A program made the translations under genes and the position numbers. The notes beneath the pieces were generated by a model. That model made no database searches and had not been told where the DNA came from. It saw nothing but the letters and a program-made list of their open reading frames with translations. Source: Longimicrobiales bacterium (GTDB lineage: Bacteria; Gemmatimonadota; Gemmatimonadetes; Longimicrobiales; Gaopeijiaceae). Taken from it: DNA of 64,000 nt. Below are positions 41,712 through 50,378 of this stretch, piece after piece. Each line of letters opens with the position of its first letter. Position 1 is the first letter of the stretch. The stretch lies in NCBI GenBank assembly GCA_951828585.1, contig OX639991.1, forward strand, positions 62,001-126,000, read 5' to 3'.

Positions 41712-42788
41712 TCACAGCAGAGCCGCCTCCACGAGGTCTGCGACGCGGGCGGGCGTGTCGGGAGCGTCGGGATCGAGGAACGGCACGGACCATGGCAGGT
41801 CCGGACGGTCCGTCACGGCCGCGATCGCCCCCGCGGCCCGCGCCCGCACCGGATCCAGCACCGGTTCAGGTTGCGCCCCCGCGCGGAAGATCTCGACCTT
41901 CGGCACGGGGGCCTGGCGAAAGCCCTCGGCCACCACGATCTCCGCGTCGGCGAGGTGGCGCGTCAGCAGCAGATCGAGGAACGGCTCCCCTTCCGGACCC
42001 CAGTCGCCCATGAGCACGAACTCCTCCGGACCGACCAGGAGGACGCGTTCGGCGCGGCCCTCGTGCCGGTGCCGCCAGGAATCGGTCCCGCGTGTGTCGA
42101 GGCGGAAGCGGTGGCCGTGCTTGACCGACATGACGCGGCGGCCGCGCCGCGCAAGTTCGGCGATCAGGTTGACCGCCAGCGTGGTCTTGCCGGAGTTCTT
42201 GTTTCCGATGATGGAGACGGCCGGCGGCGGCAGGTCGGCGGGCCGGTTCACGCTGCGAAACGAGCTGACGGGAAGCCCCGTGTCGACCACCAGCGGGTCG
42301 AGCGAACGGGCGAAGGGTCCCGCTTCCAGCTTTCTCCGGCTCAGCGCCTCGGCGAGCGGCGCCATGGTTTGCACCGGATAGATTCCGCACAGGGGATTGA
42401 ATCCCCACGGCGGTCCGGCTTCGGCGAGCGACACGCGGCCGTGCTCGCGCCATGCGTCCGCCAGGAGACGGAGCGCCCCCGTTTCCACCCACGGCATGTC
42501 CACGGCGAGCACCAGCACCGCCGCGTGCCCGTCGCGCAACGAGCGGTCCAGCGCCGCGTCGACGCCCCCCAGCGGGCCCATCAGGCGCAGGCGGTCGGGG
42601 AGGGTCTCCAGTTGCACCGTCCGCGCGACTCCGGGGTGGTTGACAATGGCCACCACGTCGTCGCACACCTCCCCCAACCGCCCCGCCGCCACCTTCCACA
42701 GCGGCGCGCCGTGCAATCGGGCCAGCGTCTTCGGCGAACCGAAGCGACGGCTGCCACCCCCGGCCAGGATCGCACCCAGCAGACTCAT
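41712..42788 (-). CDS. MobA-MobB fusion, molybdenum cofactor guanylylation
   Basis: A 358-residue fusion. Residues 1-185 are MobA-like (GAILAGGGSRRFGSPK, LVLAVDMPW, GFNPLCGIYP), the GTP:molybdopterin guanylyltransferase; residues 190-358 are MobB-like with P-loop GNKNSGKTT (195-203) and VSVKHGHRF-type and VVAEGFRQAPVPKVEIFR motifs. Together they make the bis-MGD cofactor for formate dehydrogenase. In MobA the usual LAGG-x-SxRMG-x-DK is slightly altered (FGSPK). The ATG overlaps the fdhD stop (ATGA), and fdhA/fdhB lie divergently 1 kb away, so the job is clear from context. Confidence 0.9.
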   Translation of the reverse strand: MSLLGAILAGGGSRRFGSPKTLARLHGAPLWKVAAGRLGEVCDDVVAIVNHPGVARTVQLETLPDRLRLMGPLGGVDAALDRSLRDGHAAVLVLAVDMPWVETGALRLLADAWREHGRVSLAEAGPPWGFNPLCGIYPVQTMAPLAEALSRRKLEAGPFARSLDPLVVDTGLPVSSFRSVNRPADLPPPAVSIIGNKNSGKTTLAVNLIAELARRGRRVMSVKHGHRFRLDTRGTDSWRHRHEGRAERVLLVGPEEFVLMGDWGPEGEPFLDLLLTRHLADAEIVVAEGFRQAPVPKVEIFRAGAQPEPVLDPVRARAAGAIAAVTDRPDLPWSVPFLDPDAPDTPARVADLVEAALL

Positions 42789-43651
42789 GCCTTCCCCCCC
42801 GCCCCGGTGATCCTCTCACCTCCGGCGTACACGTTGTAGCCGCCCCGGTTCGCAAACCCGGCCAGGGTCATGTTGAAGCGGCGCGCGAAGGTCACCGCCA
42901 GACTCGAGGGCGCCCCCACGGCGACCACCATCGGAAACCCCGCCATGGCGGCCTTCTGCAGGATCTCGAACGATGAGCGGCCGGAAACGACCAGTCCGAA
43001 CCCGGAGCCGGGCAGCGCGCGGGACAGCACCAGGGTGCCGATCACCTTGTCGACCGCGTTGTGGCGGCCCACGTCCTCGCGCACCACCGTCACCTCCCCG
43101 GCCGCATCGAATAGCCCCGCCGCATGGATACCGCCCGTCCGGTCGAAGACGCGTTGCGCGACGCGAAGCTTGCCCGGCAACGCGCGCACGTCGCGCTCGG
43201 CCACCGCCAGCGTCCCCTTGGCGACCGGAGCGCACCCCATCACCTCCACCGCCTCGAGCGAGGCCTTGCCACACACTCCGCACGACGAAGTCACGTAGAA
43301 GTTGCGGGTCAGGCTCGATGAGTCGAAGGCGGCCGGGTCCCGGAGCGACGCGGTCACCACGTTGTATTCCTGGGGCTCCACGGACCGGCAGTAGCGCACA
43401 TCGCCGAACGCGCCCGGGTCGGTCACCACGCCCTCGGTGAAAAGGAATCCGGCCGCCAGCTCGAAATCGTCTCCCGGCGTCCGCATCGTGACCGACACCG
43501 GGTGTTCGCGCACGCCGCCCCCGTCCGGCACCTCCAGCCGTACCTCGAGCGGCTCCTCGACGGCTACGCTGTCGCCCCGGGTCGCGAAGCGCCCGTTCCG
43601 CATGCGGCCGACGCGGACCTTCGCTGCTCGTCTCCGGCCCGCCATGGTCAT
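42785..43651 (-). CDS. fdhD: Formate dehydrogenase accessory sulfurtransferase FdhD
   Basis: A 288-residue protein that transfers sulfur from a cysteine desulfurase to the molybdenum cofactor of formate dehydrogenase. The sulfur-shuttling cysteines are C124 and C127 in TSSCGVCGKA. Also visible are EEPLEVRLE, MRTPGDDFELAAGFLFTEG, GGIHAAGLF, VREDVGRHNAVDKVIG and SGRSSFEILQKAAMAG, all family signatures. ATG 43651 has GGGAGGAG about 6 nt upstream; a much longer open frame upstream has no homology. It is the first gene of an operon with mobAB, divergent from fdhB-fdhA. Confidence 0.95.
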   Translation of the reverse strand: MTMAGRRRAAKVRVGRMRNGRFATRGDSVAVEEPLEVRLEVPDGGGVREHPVSVTMRTPGDDFELAAGFLFTEGVVTDPGAFGDVRYCRSVEPQEYNVVTASLRDPAAFDSSSLTRNFYVTSSCGVCGKASLEAVEVMGCAPVAKGTLAVAERDVRALPGKLRVAQRVFDRTGGIHAAGLFDAAGEVTVVREDVGRHNAVDKVIGTLVLSRALPGSGFGLVVSGRSSFEILQKAAMAGFPMVVAVGAPSSLAVTFARRFNMTLAGFANRGGYNVYAGGERITGAGGKA

Positions 43652-43853
43652 CGAGGTCTCCTCCCGCTCCGGTGTCGCCAGGTGTTCGCACCCCGTATAA
43701 TGCATCCCCCGCGCTTCCATGGCGAAGCTGGTGCGGCCGGGAAAGACACGATGGCGGGCGCGTTGAGGAAAAACAACATATGTTTGTGGCCCGCCAGTCC
43801 CAACAGGCTCGGCCGACCCCACCCCACCCTTCACCCCAAACCTCCGGCACGGG
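43652..43853. promoter_or_regulatory. Divergent fdhD / fdhB control region
   Basis: A 202-bp region between the two formate operons. An AT-rich patch holds the perfect palindrome AACATATGTT (43775-43784), within GAGGAAAAACAACATATGTT, strikingly AT-rich for this genome. It could be an operator for a dimeric regulator acting on both operons. No certain -35/-10 pair was identified on either strand. Confidence 0.4.
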
Positions 43854-45560
43854 ATGCCCACGGCGACCAACGACGAACTCCTCGCGCGCTGGAAGGACAA
43901 GCCCGCCCCCCTCCTCCCCCTCCTCCACGCCCTGCACGAACGCGACGGGTATCTCTCGGAGGAGGCCCTGCGCGCCGTCTCGGCGGGACTCCGCATCCCC
44001 ATCGCCGACCTTTTCGGCACGGTCACCTTCTACCACCACTTCTCGCGGGACGCCGACGGGCTCGACCGGCCCCGCGTCTGCGACGGCCCCGTGTGCGGCA
44101 TGCGGGGCGCCGATGTGCTCATGGCGAGCCTGCGCGCCGCCGGACACGACGTCCAGGCCATGCCCTGCCCCGGCCGCTGCGACCAGCCGGTTCCGGTGAT
44201 ACATCGGGGCACGGTGCTGACCGGACGGACCGCGAGCACGCTGGAGAGCGGGCCTTCGCCTCTGCCACCACCACCGCCTAACGGGTTGGAGGAGTGCGTC
44301 TTCGCGGGGATCCGGCGGTCTGGACGGGCCACGCTCGCGGGGTACCGGAGCCACGGCGGTTACGAGGCGCTGACCCGGGCGGTCAACGGGATGACTTCGG
44401 GCGAGGTGATAGACATGATCGACGCGAGCGGGCTGGCGGGGCGGGGGGGCGCGGGATTCTCGACCGGGCGGAAATGGCGGGCGGTGGCGGAGGCGGCGGG
44501 AGGGCCGAAGACTATCGTCTGCAACGCCGACGAGGGCGAGCCCGGGTGCTTCAAGGACCGCCTGCTGATGGACCACGACCCCCACGGGACGATCGAGGGG
44601 ATGGCGCTGGCGGCGTACGCGGCGGGAGCGGTGCGCGGGTTCATCTACCTGCGCTACGAGTACCCGGAGACCTTCGACATTCTGGAGGGCGCGATCGCCG
44701 AGGCGGAGGCGGCGGGGCTGCTGGGGGACGGGATTCTGGGCACGGACTTCTCCTTCCGCCTGATGGTGCGCCGCGGCGCCGGCGCCTACATATGCGGCGA
44801 GGAGACGTCGCTGCTGAACTCGCTGGAGGGCAAACATCCCTTCCCCCGCAACCGCCCCCCCTTCCCCGTCACGCACGGCTACGAGAACCTGCCCACCGTC
44901 GTGAACAACGTGGAAACCCTCGCCTCCGCGCCCCCGATCATCGTGCACGGCGCGGACTGGTACCAGGGTCTCGGCCGCGGCGACCACGCCGGCACCAAGG
45001 TGATCAGCCTCTCCGGCGACATCGCGCGGCCGGGCAACTACGAAGTCCCCATCGGGCTTCCCCTGCGGGAACTTCTGCACGACTGGGCCGGCGGCCCACC
45101 CCCCGGACGCACCGTCCAGGCCGTCACCATGGCGGGCCTCTCGGGCGGCTTCCTGGCCGGCGCCGACCTGGACGTCACCCTCGACGAGCCCTCCATCCGC
45201 TCGAAGAACAGCTTCCTGGGCGCGGGCGGGATCATGGTCTTTGACGACTCCCGCGACATGATCGCGGTAACCCGCGAGTCGATGGAGTTCTTCGCTGAGG
45301 AGTCGTGTGGGAAGTGCTTCCCCTGCCGCATCGGAACCCAGCGGCTGGTGGAGCGGTTGGAGGGTAGGGGACCTGCAACGGTCGACGCATGGGTGGACGA
45401 AGTGATCGACCTGAACGAGGTCATGAAGAAGACGAGCGCGTGCGGACTGGGCCAGGCAGCCCCCCTGTTGACCGAGAGTCTGATCCGGTACTTTCCCGAC
45501 CGCATTCGGAAACATGTGGCGGACCACGGCGATGGCCGCGGGCCGGCAACGAAAGGCTGA
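43854..45560 (+). CDS. fdhB: NAD-dependent formate dehydrogenase, flavoprotein (beta) subunit
   Basis: A 568-residue fusion of NuoE-like and NuoF-like modules. The N-terminal thioredoxin-like [2Fe-2S] part has C76-x4-C81 and C105-x3-C109. The NuoF part has the FMN/NADH motif GRGGAGFSTGRKW (196-208) and RRGAGAYICGEETSLLNSLEG, and near 484-490 the [4Fe-4S] motif ESCGKCFPCRIGT. It passes electrons from FdhA to NAD+. Such NuoEF fusions with a NuoG-like FdhA are typical of cytoplasmic NAD-dependent enzymes (FdsB relatives). fdhA follows after 5 nt. The gene symbol follows function; fdsB would be equally apt. Confidence 0.93.
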   Translation: MPTATNDELLARWKDKPAPLLPLLHALHERDGYLSEEALRAVSAGLRIPIADLFGTVTFYHHFSRDADGLDRPRVCDGPVCGMRGADVLMASLRAAGHDVQAMPCPGRCDQPVPVIHRGTVLTGRTASTLESGPSPLPPPPPNGLEECVFAGIRRSGRATLAGYRSHGGYEALTRAVNGMTSGEVIDMIDASGLAGRGGAGFSTGRKWRAVAEAAGGPKTIVCNADEGEPGCFKDRLLMDHDPHGTIEGMALAAYAAGAVRGFIYLRYEYPETFDILEGAIAEAEAAGLLGDGILGTDFSFRLMVRRGAGAYICGEETSLLNSLEGKHPFPRNRPPFPVTHGYENLPTVVNNVETLASAPPIIVHGADWYQGLGRGDHAGTKVISLSGDIARPGNYEVPIGLPLRELLHDWAGGPPPGRTVQAVTMAGLSGGFLAGADLDVTLDEPSIRSKNSFLGAGGIMVFDDSRDMIAVTRESMEFFAEESCGKCFPCRIGTQRLVERLEGRGPATVDAWVDEVIDLNEVMKKTSACGLGQAAPLLTESLIRYFPDRIRKHVADHGDGRGPATKG

Positions 45561-45565
45561 CGACG

Positions 45566-48358
45566 ATGAAGCGCAACGGTAGCCCGTCGAAGAACGGCAA
45601 GGGCGTCCGGCTCACCATGACGCTGGACGGGGAGAAGGTCACGTTCACCCGCGGCGAGACGGTCTACGAGGTCGCGGAGCGGAACCGCAAGGAGATTCCG
45701 ACCCTCTGCTACGACCCCCGGCTTGAGCCCTTTGGGGGATGCCGCCTCTGCGTGGTGGAGCTGGAAGGGGCGCGTAACCCGGTGGCGTCGTGCACGATGG
45801 AGGCGCAGCCCGGGATGGAGGTGCGCACCCGCACCGCCGCCCTCGAGGTCCAGCGCCGCATCCTCATGGAGATGGTGGCCTCGGAGAACCGCGACTTGGA
45901 TGTCGACCCCATGCACGGCTACGCGAGCCAGGAGATGGCCGAACTGCTCGACCGCTACGACGCCCGCACGGGCCGCTTCGAGGGCGCGCTTTCGGGCCAC
46001 AGCCGCGACGACGACGACAACCCCTTCATCAAGCGCGACTACGACAACTGCATCTCCTGCTACCGCTGCGTGCGCGTCTGCGCCGAACAGGAGGGCGACT
46101 ACGCGATCTCGATCATGAACCGGGGCTTCGACACGCAGATCACCACCGAGTTCGGCGGACTGCTCAAGGACTCCGCGTGCACCTTCTGTGGGCAGTGCAT
46201 CCAGACGTGTCCAACGGGCGCATTGGGTGACCTCAAGGCGCTGGCCAACCGCGAGGTCCCCGGCGAAACGGAGACCACCCGCACCATCTGCCCGTACTGC
46301 GGCGTGGGCTGCTCGGTCGACGTCATGACGCGCGGCGAGAAGATCATCGGCGTCCTCCCCGCCATGGACGGCCCCGCCAACGAGGGGTCCCTCTGCGTGA
46401 AGGGCCAGTTCGCCTTCGACTTCGTGGGGCATCCGGATCGCCTGGCCACCCCCTTCATCCGCGAAGAGAAATCCGGCCAGCTCCGCCCCGCCTCCTGGGA
46501 CGAGGCGCTGGACTTCGCCGCGGGCAAGCTGAGCAAGGTCGTGAAGGACCACGGCCGCCGCGCCGTCTACGGAATCGCCTCCGGACGCGCGCCCCACGAG
46601 GCCGCCTACATGATGCAGCGCTTCATCCGGGCGGGATTGGGGACGAATCACATCGACAACTGCAGCCGTGCCTGACACGCTCCCACAGTCGCCGGTCTGG
46701 CGGCAACCATCGGTAGAGGCGCCATGTCGAACCCGCTCGCGGACATGGACAAGCCGGATGTGATCTTCTGCATCGGCACCAACATGACCGAATGCCACCC
46801 CGTGGCGGCCACGCGGCTCAAGCGGGCGCTCGCGCGCGGCGCGAAGATGATCGTCGCGGACCCGCGGCGGATCGGGCTGGCCGAGATCGCCGATGTTCAC
46901 CTGCCGATTCGCGTGGGGTCGGACGTGTCGCTTCTGCTGGCAATGGCCCATGTGATCGCGCGCGAGGGGCTGGTGAACCAGGCGTTCATCGACGAGCGCA
47001 CGGCCCACGGCGAAGACTTCCTGAAGCATGTCGAGCCCTACACCCCCGAGTGGGCATCCGAGATCTGCGAGTGCGACCCCGGGGACATCGAGAAGGCCGC
47101 GCTGCTCTACGGCGTGGCCGACCGGGGCGCCATCTACTACACGGTGGGGATCACCGAGCACATCTGCGGCGTCGACAACGTCCAGAGCCTCTGCAACCTG
47201 GCGCTTATGACCGGCAACCTGGGCCGCGAGGGAACGGGCGTGAACCCCATGCGCGGCCAGAACAACATCCAGGGGGCGGGCGATGCGGGCGCGCTCCCGA
47301 ACAACTATCCCGGCTTCCAGAAGGTGATCGAACCCGCCCACCAGGAGAAGTTCCACAAGGCCTACGGACGCAAGGTCGACCTCGAGACGGGGATGACCAA
47401 GGTGACCGCTCTGGACCTCTGCGGCGACGGAATCCACGCCATGATGATCAACGGCGAGAACACCCTGGTCACCGACCCGGACCGACACCACTGCGAGCAC
47501 GCGCTGAAGAGCCTCGACTGCCTGGTGGTGATCGACATCTTCATGACCGAGACGGCCAAGGTGGCCGACGTGGTCTTCCCGGCTACGGCGTGGGCCGAGA
47601 CCGACGGTGTCTGCACCAACACCGAGCGGCGCGTCCAGCGCCTGCGCGCGGCGGTCCCGCCACCGGGCGACGCGAAGCCGGACTGGTGGATCGTGTCGCG
47701 GCTCGCTCAGCGAATGGGCTGGAAGGGCTTTGAGTTCGAGTCGGCCAAGGAGGTCTTCAACGAGCTGTGTTCCCTGTCACCCATTTACGCGGGACTGGAC
47801 TGGGACCGGATCGACCGGGGCGAGTACCAGTGGCCCGTGCCGGAAGAAGGGCACCCGGGGACGCCGCGGCTGCACGAGGAGCGCTTCGAGAACGGCCGCG
47901 GGATCTTCAAGATGCTCAAGTACCGGGATCCCGAAGAGACGCTGTCGGACGAGTATCCGATGTGGCTCACGACCGGGCGCCGGCTGCCGCAGTACCATAC
48001 GCGGACGCAGACGGGGCGGTCGGACGGGATCGACTACCTGCTCTCGGAGGAGACGCTCGAGGTGCACCCGGAGGATATCGTGCGGCTGGGGCTGGAGGAC
48101 GGGGGGTGGGCAGAGATGAGCAACCCGCGCGGGTGCCTGCACGTGAAGGTGCGGGCGACGACGAAATCGCCGAAGGGGACCGTTTTTGCTTCGTTCGCGT
48201 TTGAGGATGTTCCGGTGAATGTGTTGACGGGGGGAGGGTATGATCCGGTGACGCAGACGGCGGCGTTGAAGGCTTGTCCGGTGGCGTTGAAGGCGGTGGG
48301 GGCGCCGCCGGCGGTGGGGGGGGCGGGGGGGCCTTTGGTGGGGCTCGGGCGGGTGTAG
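45566..48358 (+). CDS. fdhA: Selenocysteine-containing formate dehydrogenase, alpha subunit
   Basis: A 930-residue molybdo/tungsto-enzyme that oxidises formate to CO2. Clusters in order: [2Fe-2S] C48, C59, C62, C76; 2x[4Fe-4S] C162/165/168/172 and C205/208/211/215; the MopB [4Fe-4S] C242/245/249/277. Codon 370 is TGA (46673-46675) in NHIDNCSRA-U-HAPTVAGLA, exactly where family members have Cys or Sec followed by the conserved His; the same frame continues through TIGRGAMSNPLADMDKPD to 48358. A SECIS-like hairpin follows the UGA. Read without recoding, the gene appears as two ORFs (45566-46675 and 46724-48358). Ends in a Gly/Ala/Pro-rich tail. Forms an operon with fdhB. Confidence 0.93.
46676..46712 (+). 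promoter_or_regulatory. Bacterial SECIS element for UGA recoding in fdhA
   Basis: Just after UGA 46673-46675, bases 46688-46693 (GTCGCC) pair with 46699-46704 (GGCGGC) as a 6-bp stem including one U-G, closing a five-base loop GGTCT (46694-46698). The loop sequence and its distance of 18 nt from the UGA equal those of the E. coli fdhF SECIS bound by SelB. The element lies within the coding sequence and encodes TVAGLAA. Confidence 0.85.
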
Positions 48359-48361
48359 CCA

Positions 48362-49576
48362 ATGGCGGAGGACAGGCGGCTGCTGAGGCGGGTGGTCCTG
48401 CGCAACTACAAGAGCATCGCGGCGTGCGACGTGTCGCCAGCTCAGTTGACTTTCCTGGTTGGCTCCAACGGTTCGGGAAAGAGCAACTTTCTCGACGCAC
48501 TCAGGTTCCTGTCCGACTCGCTCAGGCACTCGCTGGATCATGCGCTGCGCGACCGGGGCGGGATCAACGAGGTCAGGCGACGGTCCAGCGGCCACCCCAC
48601 GCACTTCGGCATGCGAGTGGAGTTCGACGTCGGCATGGCCACGGGCCACTACGCCTTCACGGTGTCCGCCAAGCAGGGGGGCAGCTACGGGCTCAAGGAA
48701 GAGGAGTGCGTGGTTCTGCCGAAGGATGACGGCCCGGCGCAGTACTACCGGGTGTCTTCAGGGAAGGTCAGGAGCAGCGTTTCGACCTTCCCTGCGGTTT
48801 CACCCCGTCGGCTGGCCCTTGTGAGCGCGTCAGGACTGCCTGCGTTCCGCCCGGTCTACGACGCATTCTCACGAGCCGGATTCTACAACCTGAACCCCGC
48901 CGCCATCCGGACCATGCAGTCGCCCGACCCCGGCGACCTCATGAATCGCGACGGCAGCAACGTCGCAAGCGTACTGGACCGAATCGCGCAGCGGTCTCCG
49001 GAAGCGAAGAAGATGATCGAGGAGTACCTGGGGAAGGTCGTTCCCGGCATCACCGGAGTGGATCGGAAGGCCGTTGGCCCTGTCGAGACTCTGGAGTTTC
49101 GGCAGCGTGTCACCGGGGCGCAGCACCCATGGCGCTTCTACGCCAGCAGCATGTCCGATGGCACGCTGCGGACCGTCGGTTTGCTTGTGGCCCTATTTCA
49201 GACGAACGGTAGCCGTATCAGCGGGCGGTCGCTTGTCGGAGTCGAGGAACCGGAGGTGGCGCTCCACCCGGCCGCTGCGGGGATTCTTGTGGACGCCCTG
49301 AGCGACGCAGCAGAAGTGAGGCAGATCCTCGTGACAAGTCACAGCGCCGACCTGTTGGACGAAGAGGACATCGGCGGCGTTTCCGTGCTGGCCGTCGTGT
49401 CCGACGACGGAATCACGCGGATCGGGCCGCTGGACGAGGTAGGGGCATCCGTCCTCAGGGACCACCTGTACACCGCGGGCGAACTGTTGAGAATGGACAA
49501 GCTGGAGCCGGACTCAAGCCTTTCCAGGCCAAGAATCCGCCAGAGCGATCTCTTTGGCCGCCGCAACGGCCCGTAA
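48362..49576 (+). CDS. AAA family (AAA_21/OLD-like) ATPase
   Basis: A 404-residue ABC/SMC-type ATPase. It opens with VVLRNYKSIAACDVSPAQLTFLVG and Walker A GSNGSGKSN (34-42), a helical insertion (about 70-230), the signature-like SSMSDGTLRTVGLLVAL, Walker B RSLVGVEEPEVALHPAAAG and the switch His in LVTSHSADLLDEED. This is the RecF/OLD-type AAA_21 class. The stop TAA overlaps the ATG of the DUF4276 gene (TAATG). ATPase + DUF4276 pairs resemble OLD nucleases split into two polypeptides and are thought to act in phage or plasmid defence. It starts 4 nt after fdhA but has no evident link to formate. Confidence 0.85.
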   Translation: MAEDRRLLRRVVLRNYKSIAACDVSPAQLTFLVGSNGSGKSNFLDALRFLSDSLRHSLDHALRDRGGINEVRRRSSGHPTHFGMRVEFDVGMATGHYAFTVSAKQGGSYGLKEEECVVLPKDDGPAQYYRVSSGKVRSSVSTFPAVSPRRLALVSASGLPAFRPVYDAFSRAGFYNLNPAAIRTMQSPDPGDLMNRDGSNVASVLDRIAQRSPEAKKMIEEYLGKVVPGITGVDRKAVGPVETLEFRQRVTGAQHPWRFYASSMSDGTLRTVGLLVALFQTNGSRISGRSLVGVEEPEVALHPAAAGILVDALSDAAEVRQILVTSHSADLLDEEDIGGVSVLAVVSDDGITRIGPLDEVGASVLRDHLYTAGELLRMDKLEPDSSLSRPRIRQSDLFGRRNGP

Positions 49577-50160
49577 TGAAGACGGTGGCCGTCGTTGTGG
49601 AGGGTCACGGCGAAGTCCAGGCAGTACCCGTGCTGGTGCGCAGGATCGCAGCGGAGTTGGGCCACGGGGTGAAGGTGCCGAGACCTGTGCGCATCAGGCG
49701 CAACCGGGTGGACCGGGCTGGTGAGTTTGAGAAAGCGGTGGAGCTCGCATCCCGCGACGCAGGCGAAGAAGGATCGATCCTGGTTCTGCTGGACGCCGAC
49801 AGGGATTGTCCCGCGCAGTTGGCCTCGGCGCTTGCAAGCCGTGCCGAAGCGGTCCGACCGGATGGCATGATTCGCGTCGTGCTCGCCAAGGCGGAATTCG
49901 AGTCCTGGTTCCTCGCGGCGGCCGCGTCGATCGGTGGGCGACGTGGCATCTCAGGGTCCGTTGCGTCTCCTGCGGATCCCGAGGCGATCCGCGATGCCAA
50001 GGGGGTTCTCAGCTCCTGGATGCCCAGCAACAGGTCGTACCGGCCCAGCCGGGACCAGGCGGCGCTGGCAGCCGTCTTCGATCTTCGCGCTGCTCGCTCG
50101 GCTCCTTCCTTCGACAAGCTGTGGCGGGACGTCAAGGCGTTGCTGGAGGCCGCACGGTGA
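49576..50160 (+). CDS. DUF4276 family TOPRIM-like protein, partner of the ATPase
   Basis: A 194-residue protein with the DUF4276 pattern: VVVEGHGEVQAVPVLVRRI near the N-terminus (E9, E13), LVLLDADRDCP (D73, D75), and AKAEFESWFLAAA. These acidic positions match a TOPRIM metal-binding fold as in OLD-family nucleases. The C-terminal part (SSWMPSNRSYRPSRDQAALAAVFDL, then SFDKLWRDVKALL) follows the usual family layout. It is translationally coupled to the upstream AAA ATPase by TAATG. Probably a metal-dependent nuclease subunit; this is inferred from family and pairing. Confidence 0.82.
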   Translation: MKTVAVVVEGHGEVQAVPVLVRRIAAELGHGVKVPRPVRIRRNRVDRAGEFEKAVELASRDAGEEGSILVLLDADRDCPAQLASALASRAEAVRPDGMIRVVLAKAEFESWFLAAAASIGGRRGISGSVASPADPEAIRDAKGVLSSWMPSNRSYRPSRDQAALAAVFDLRAARSAPSFDKLWRDVKALLEAAR

Positions 50161-50222
50161 GCCACTACACCAAGGTCGAGGCCCACCTCGCCCACACCGC
50201 GATTCACCCCGAGTTTATTTGA
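50157..50222 (+). CDS. Possible truncated third ORF of the ATPase operon
   Basis: A GTG at 50157 forms GTGA with the DUF4276 stop, the standard coupling in this genome, and opens a frame of only 21 residues (MSHYTKVEAHLAHTAIHPEF, then Ile) before TGA. The MSHYTKV opening is reminiscent of DUF1257-type N-termini (MSHFTKI/V), but too little remains. It may be the stump of a third gene or chance. Confidence 0.25.
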   Translation: MSHYTKVEAHLAHTAIHPEFI

Positions 50223-50321
50223 CTGGAAACCCGCCGAATCGCCTTCGAATCCCGTAAGTCCTTGAATAGCAACGACTTGTTTTCTTGATTGGAAAACGAC
50301 ACCTCCGTCTTTCCGTAGTGT

Positions 50322-50339
50322 CAACCAGAGTTGACAGGC
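50322..50339. promoter_or_regulatory. TGTCAAC-CAGA-GTTGACA palindrome
   Basis: A perfect 7-bp inverted repeat with a 4-bp spacer, lying between the DUF4276 gene and the convergent propeller gene. The half-site TGTCAAC also occurs twice 21 bp apart at 51589-51619 and in the element at 58625. It could be an operator for a dimeric regulator or part of a terminator; no T-run follows. Confidence 0.4.
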
Positions 50340-50378
50340 TGCGGCGGCGTCCGCCGGAATTCCAGCTGGATGGCGCGA

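Noticed and set aside
45566-46675. fdhA read as a truncated protein or nonsense-mutated pseudogene ending at TGA 46675
   Set aside because: The TGA is at the Sec/Cys active-site position, the frame continues intact for 560 codons, and a matching SECIS hairpin follows.
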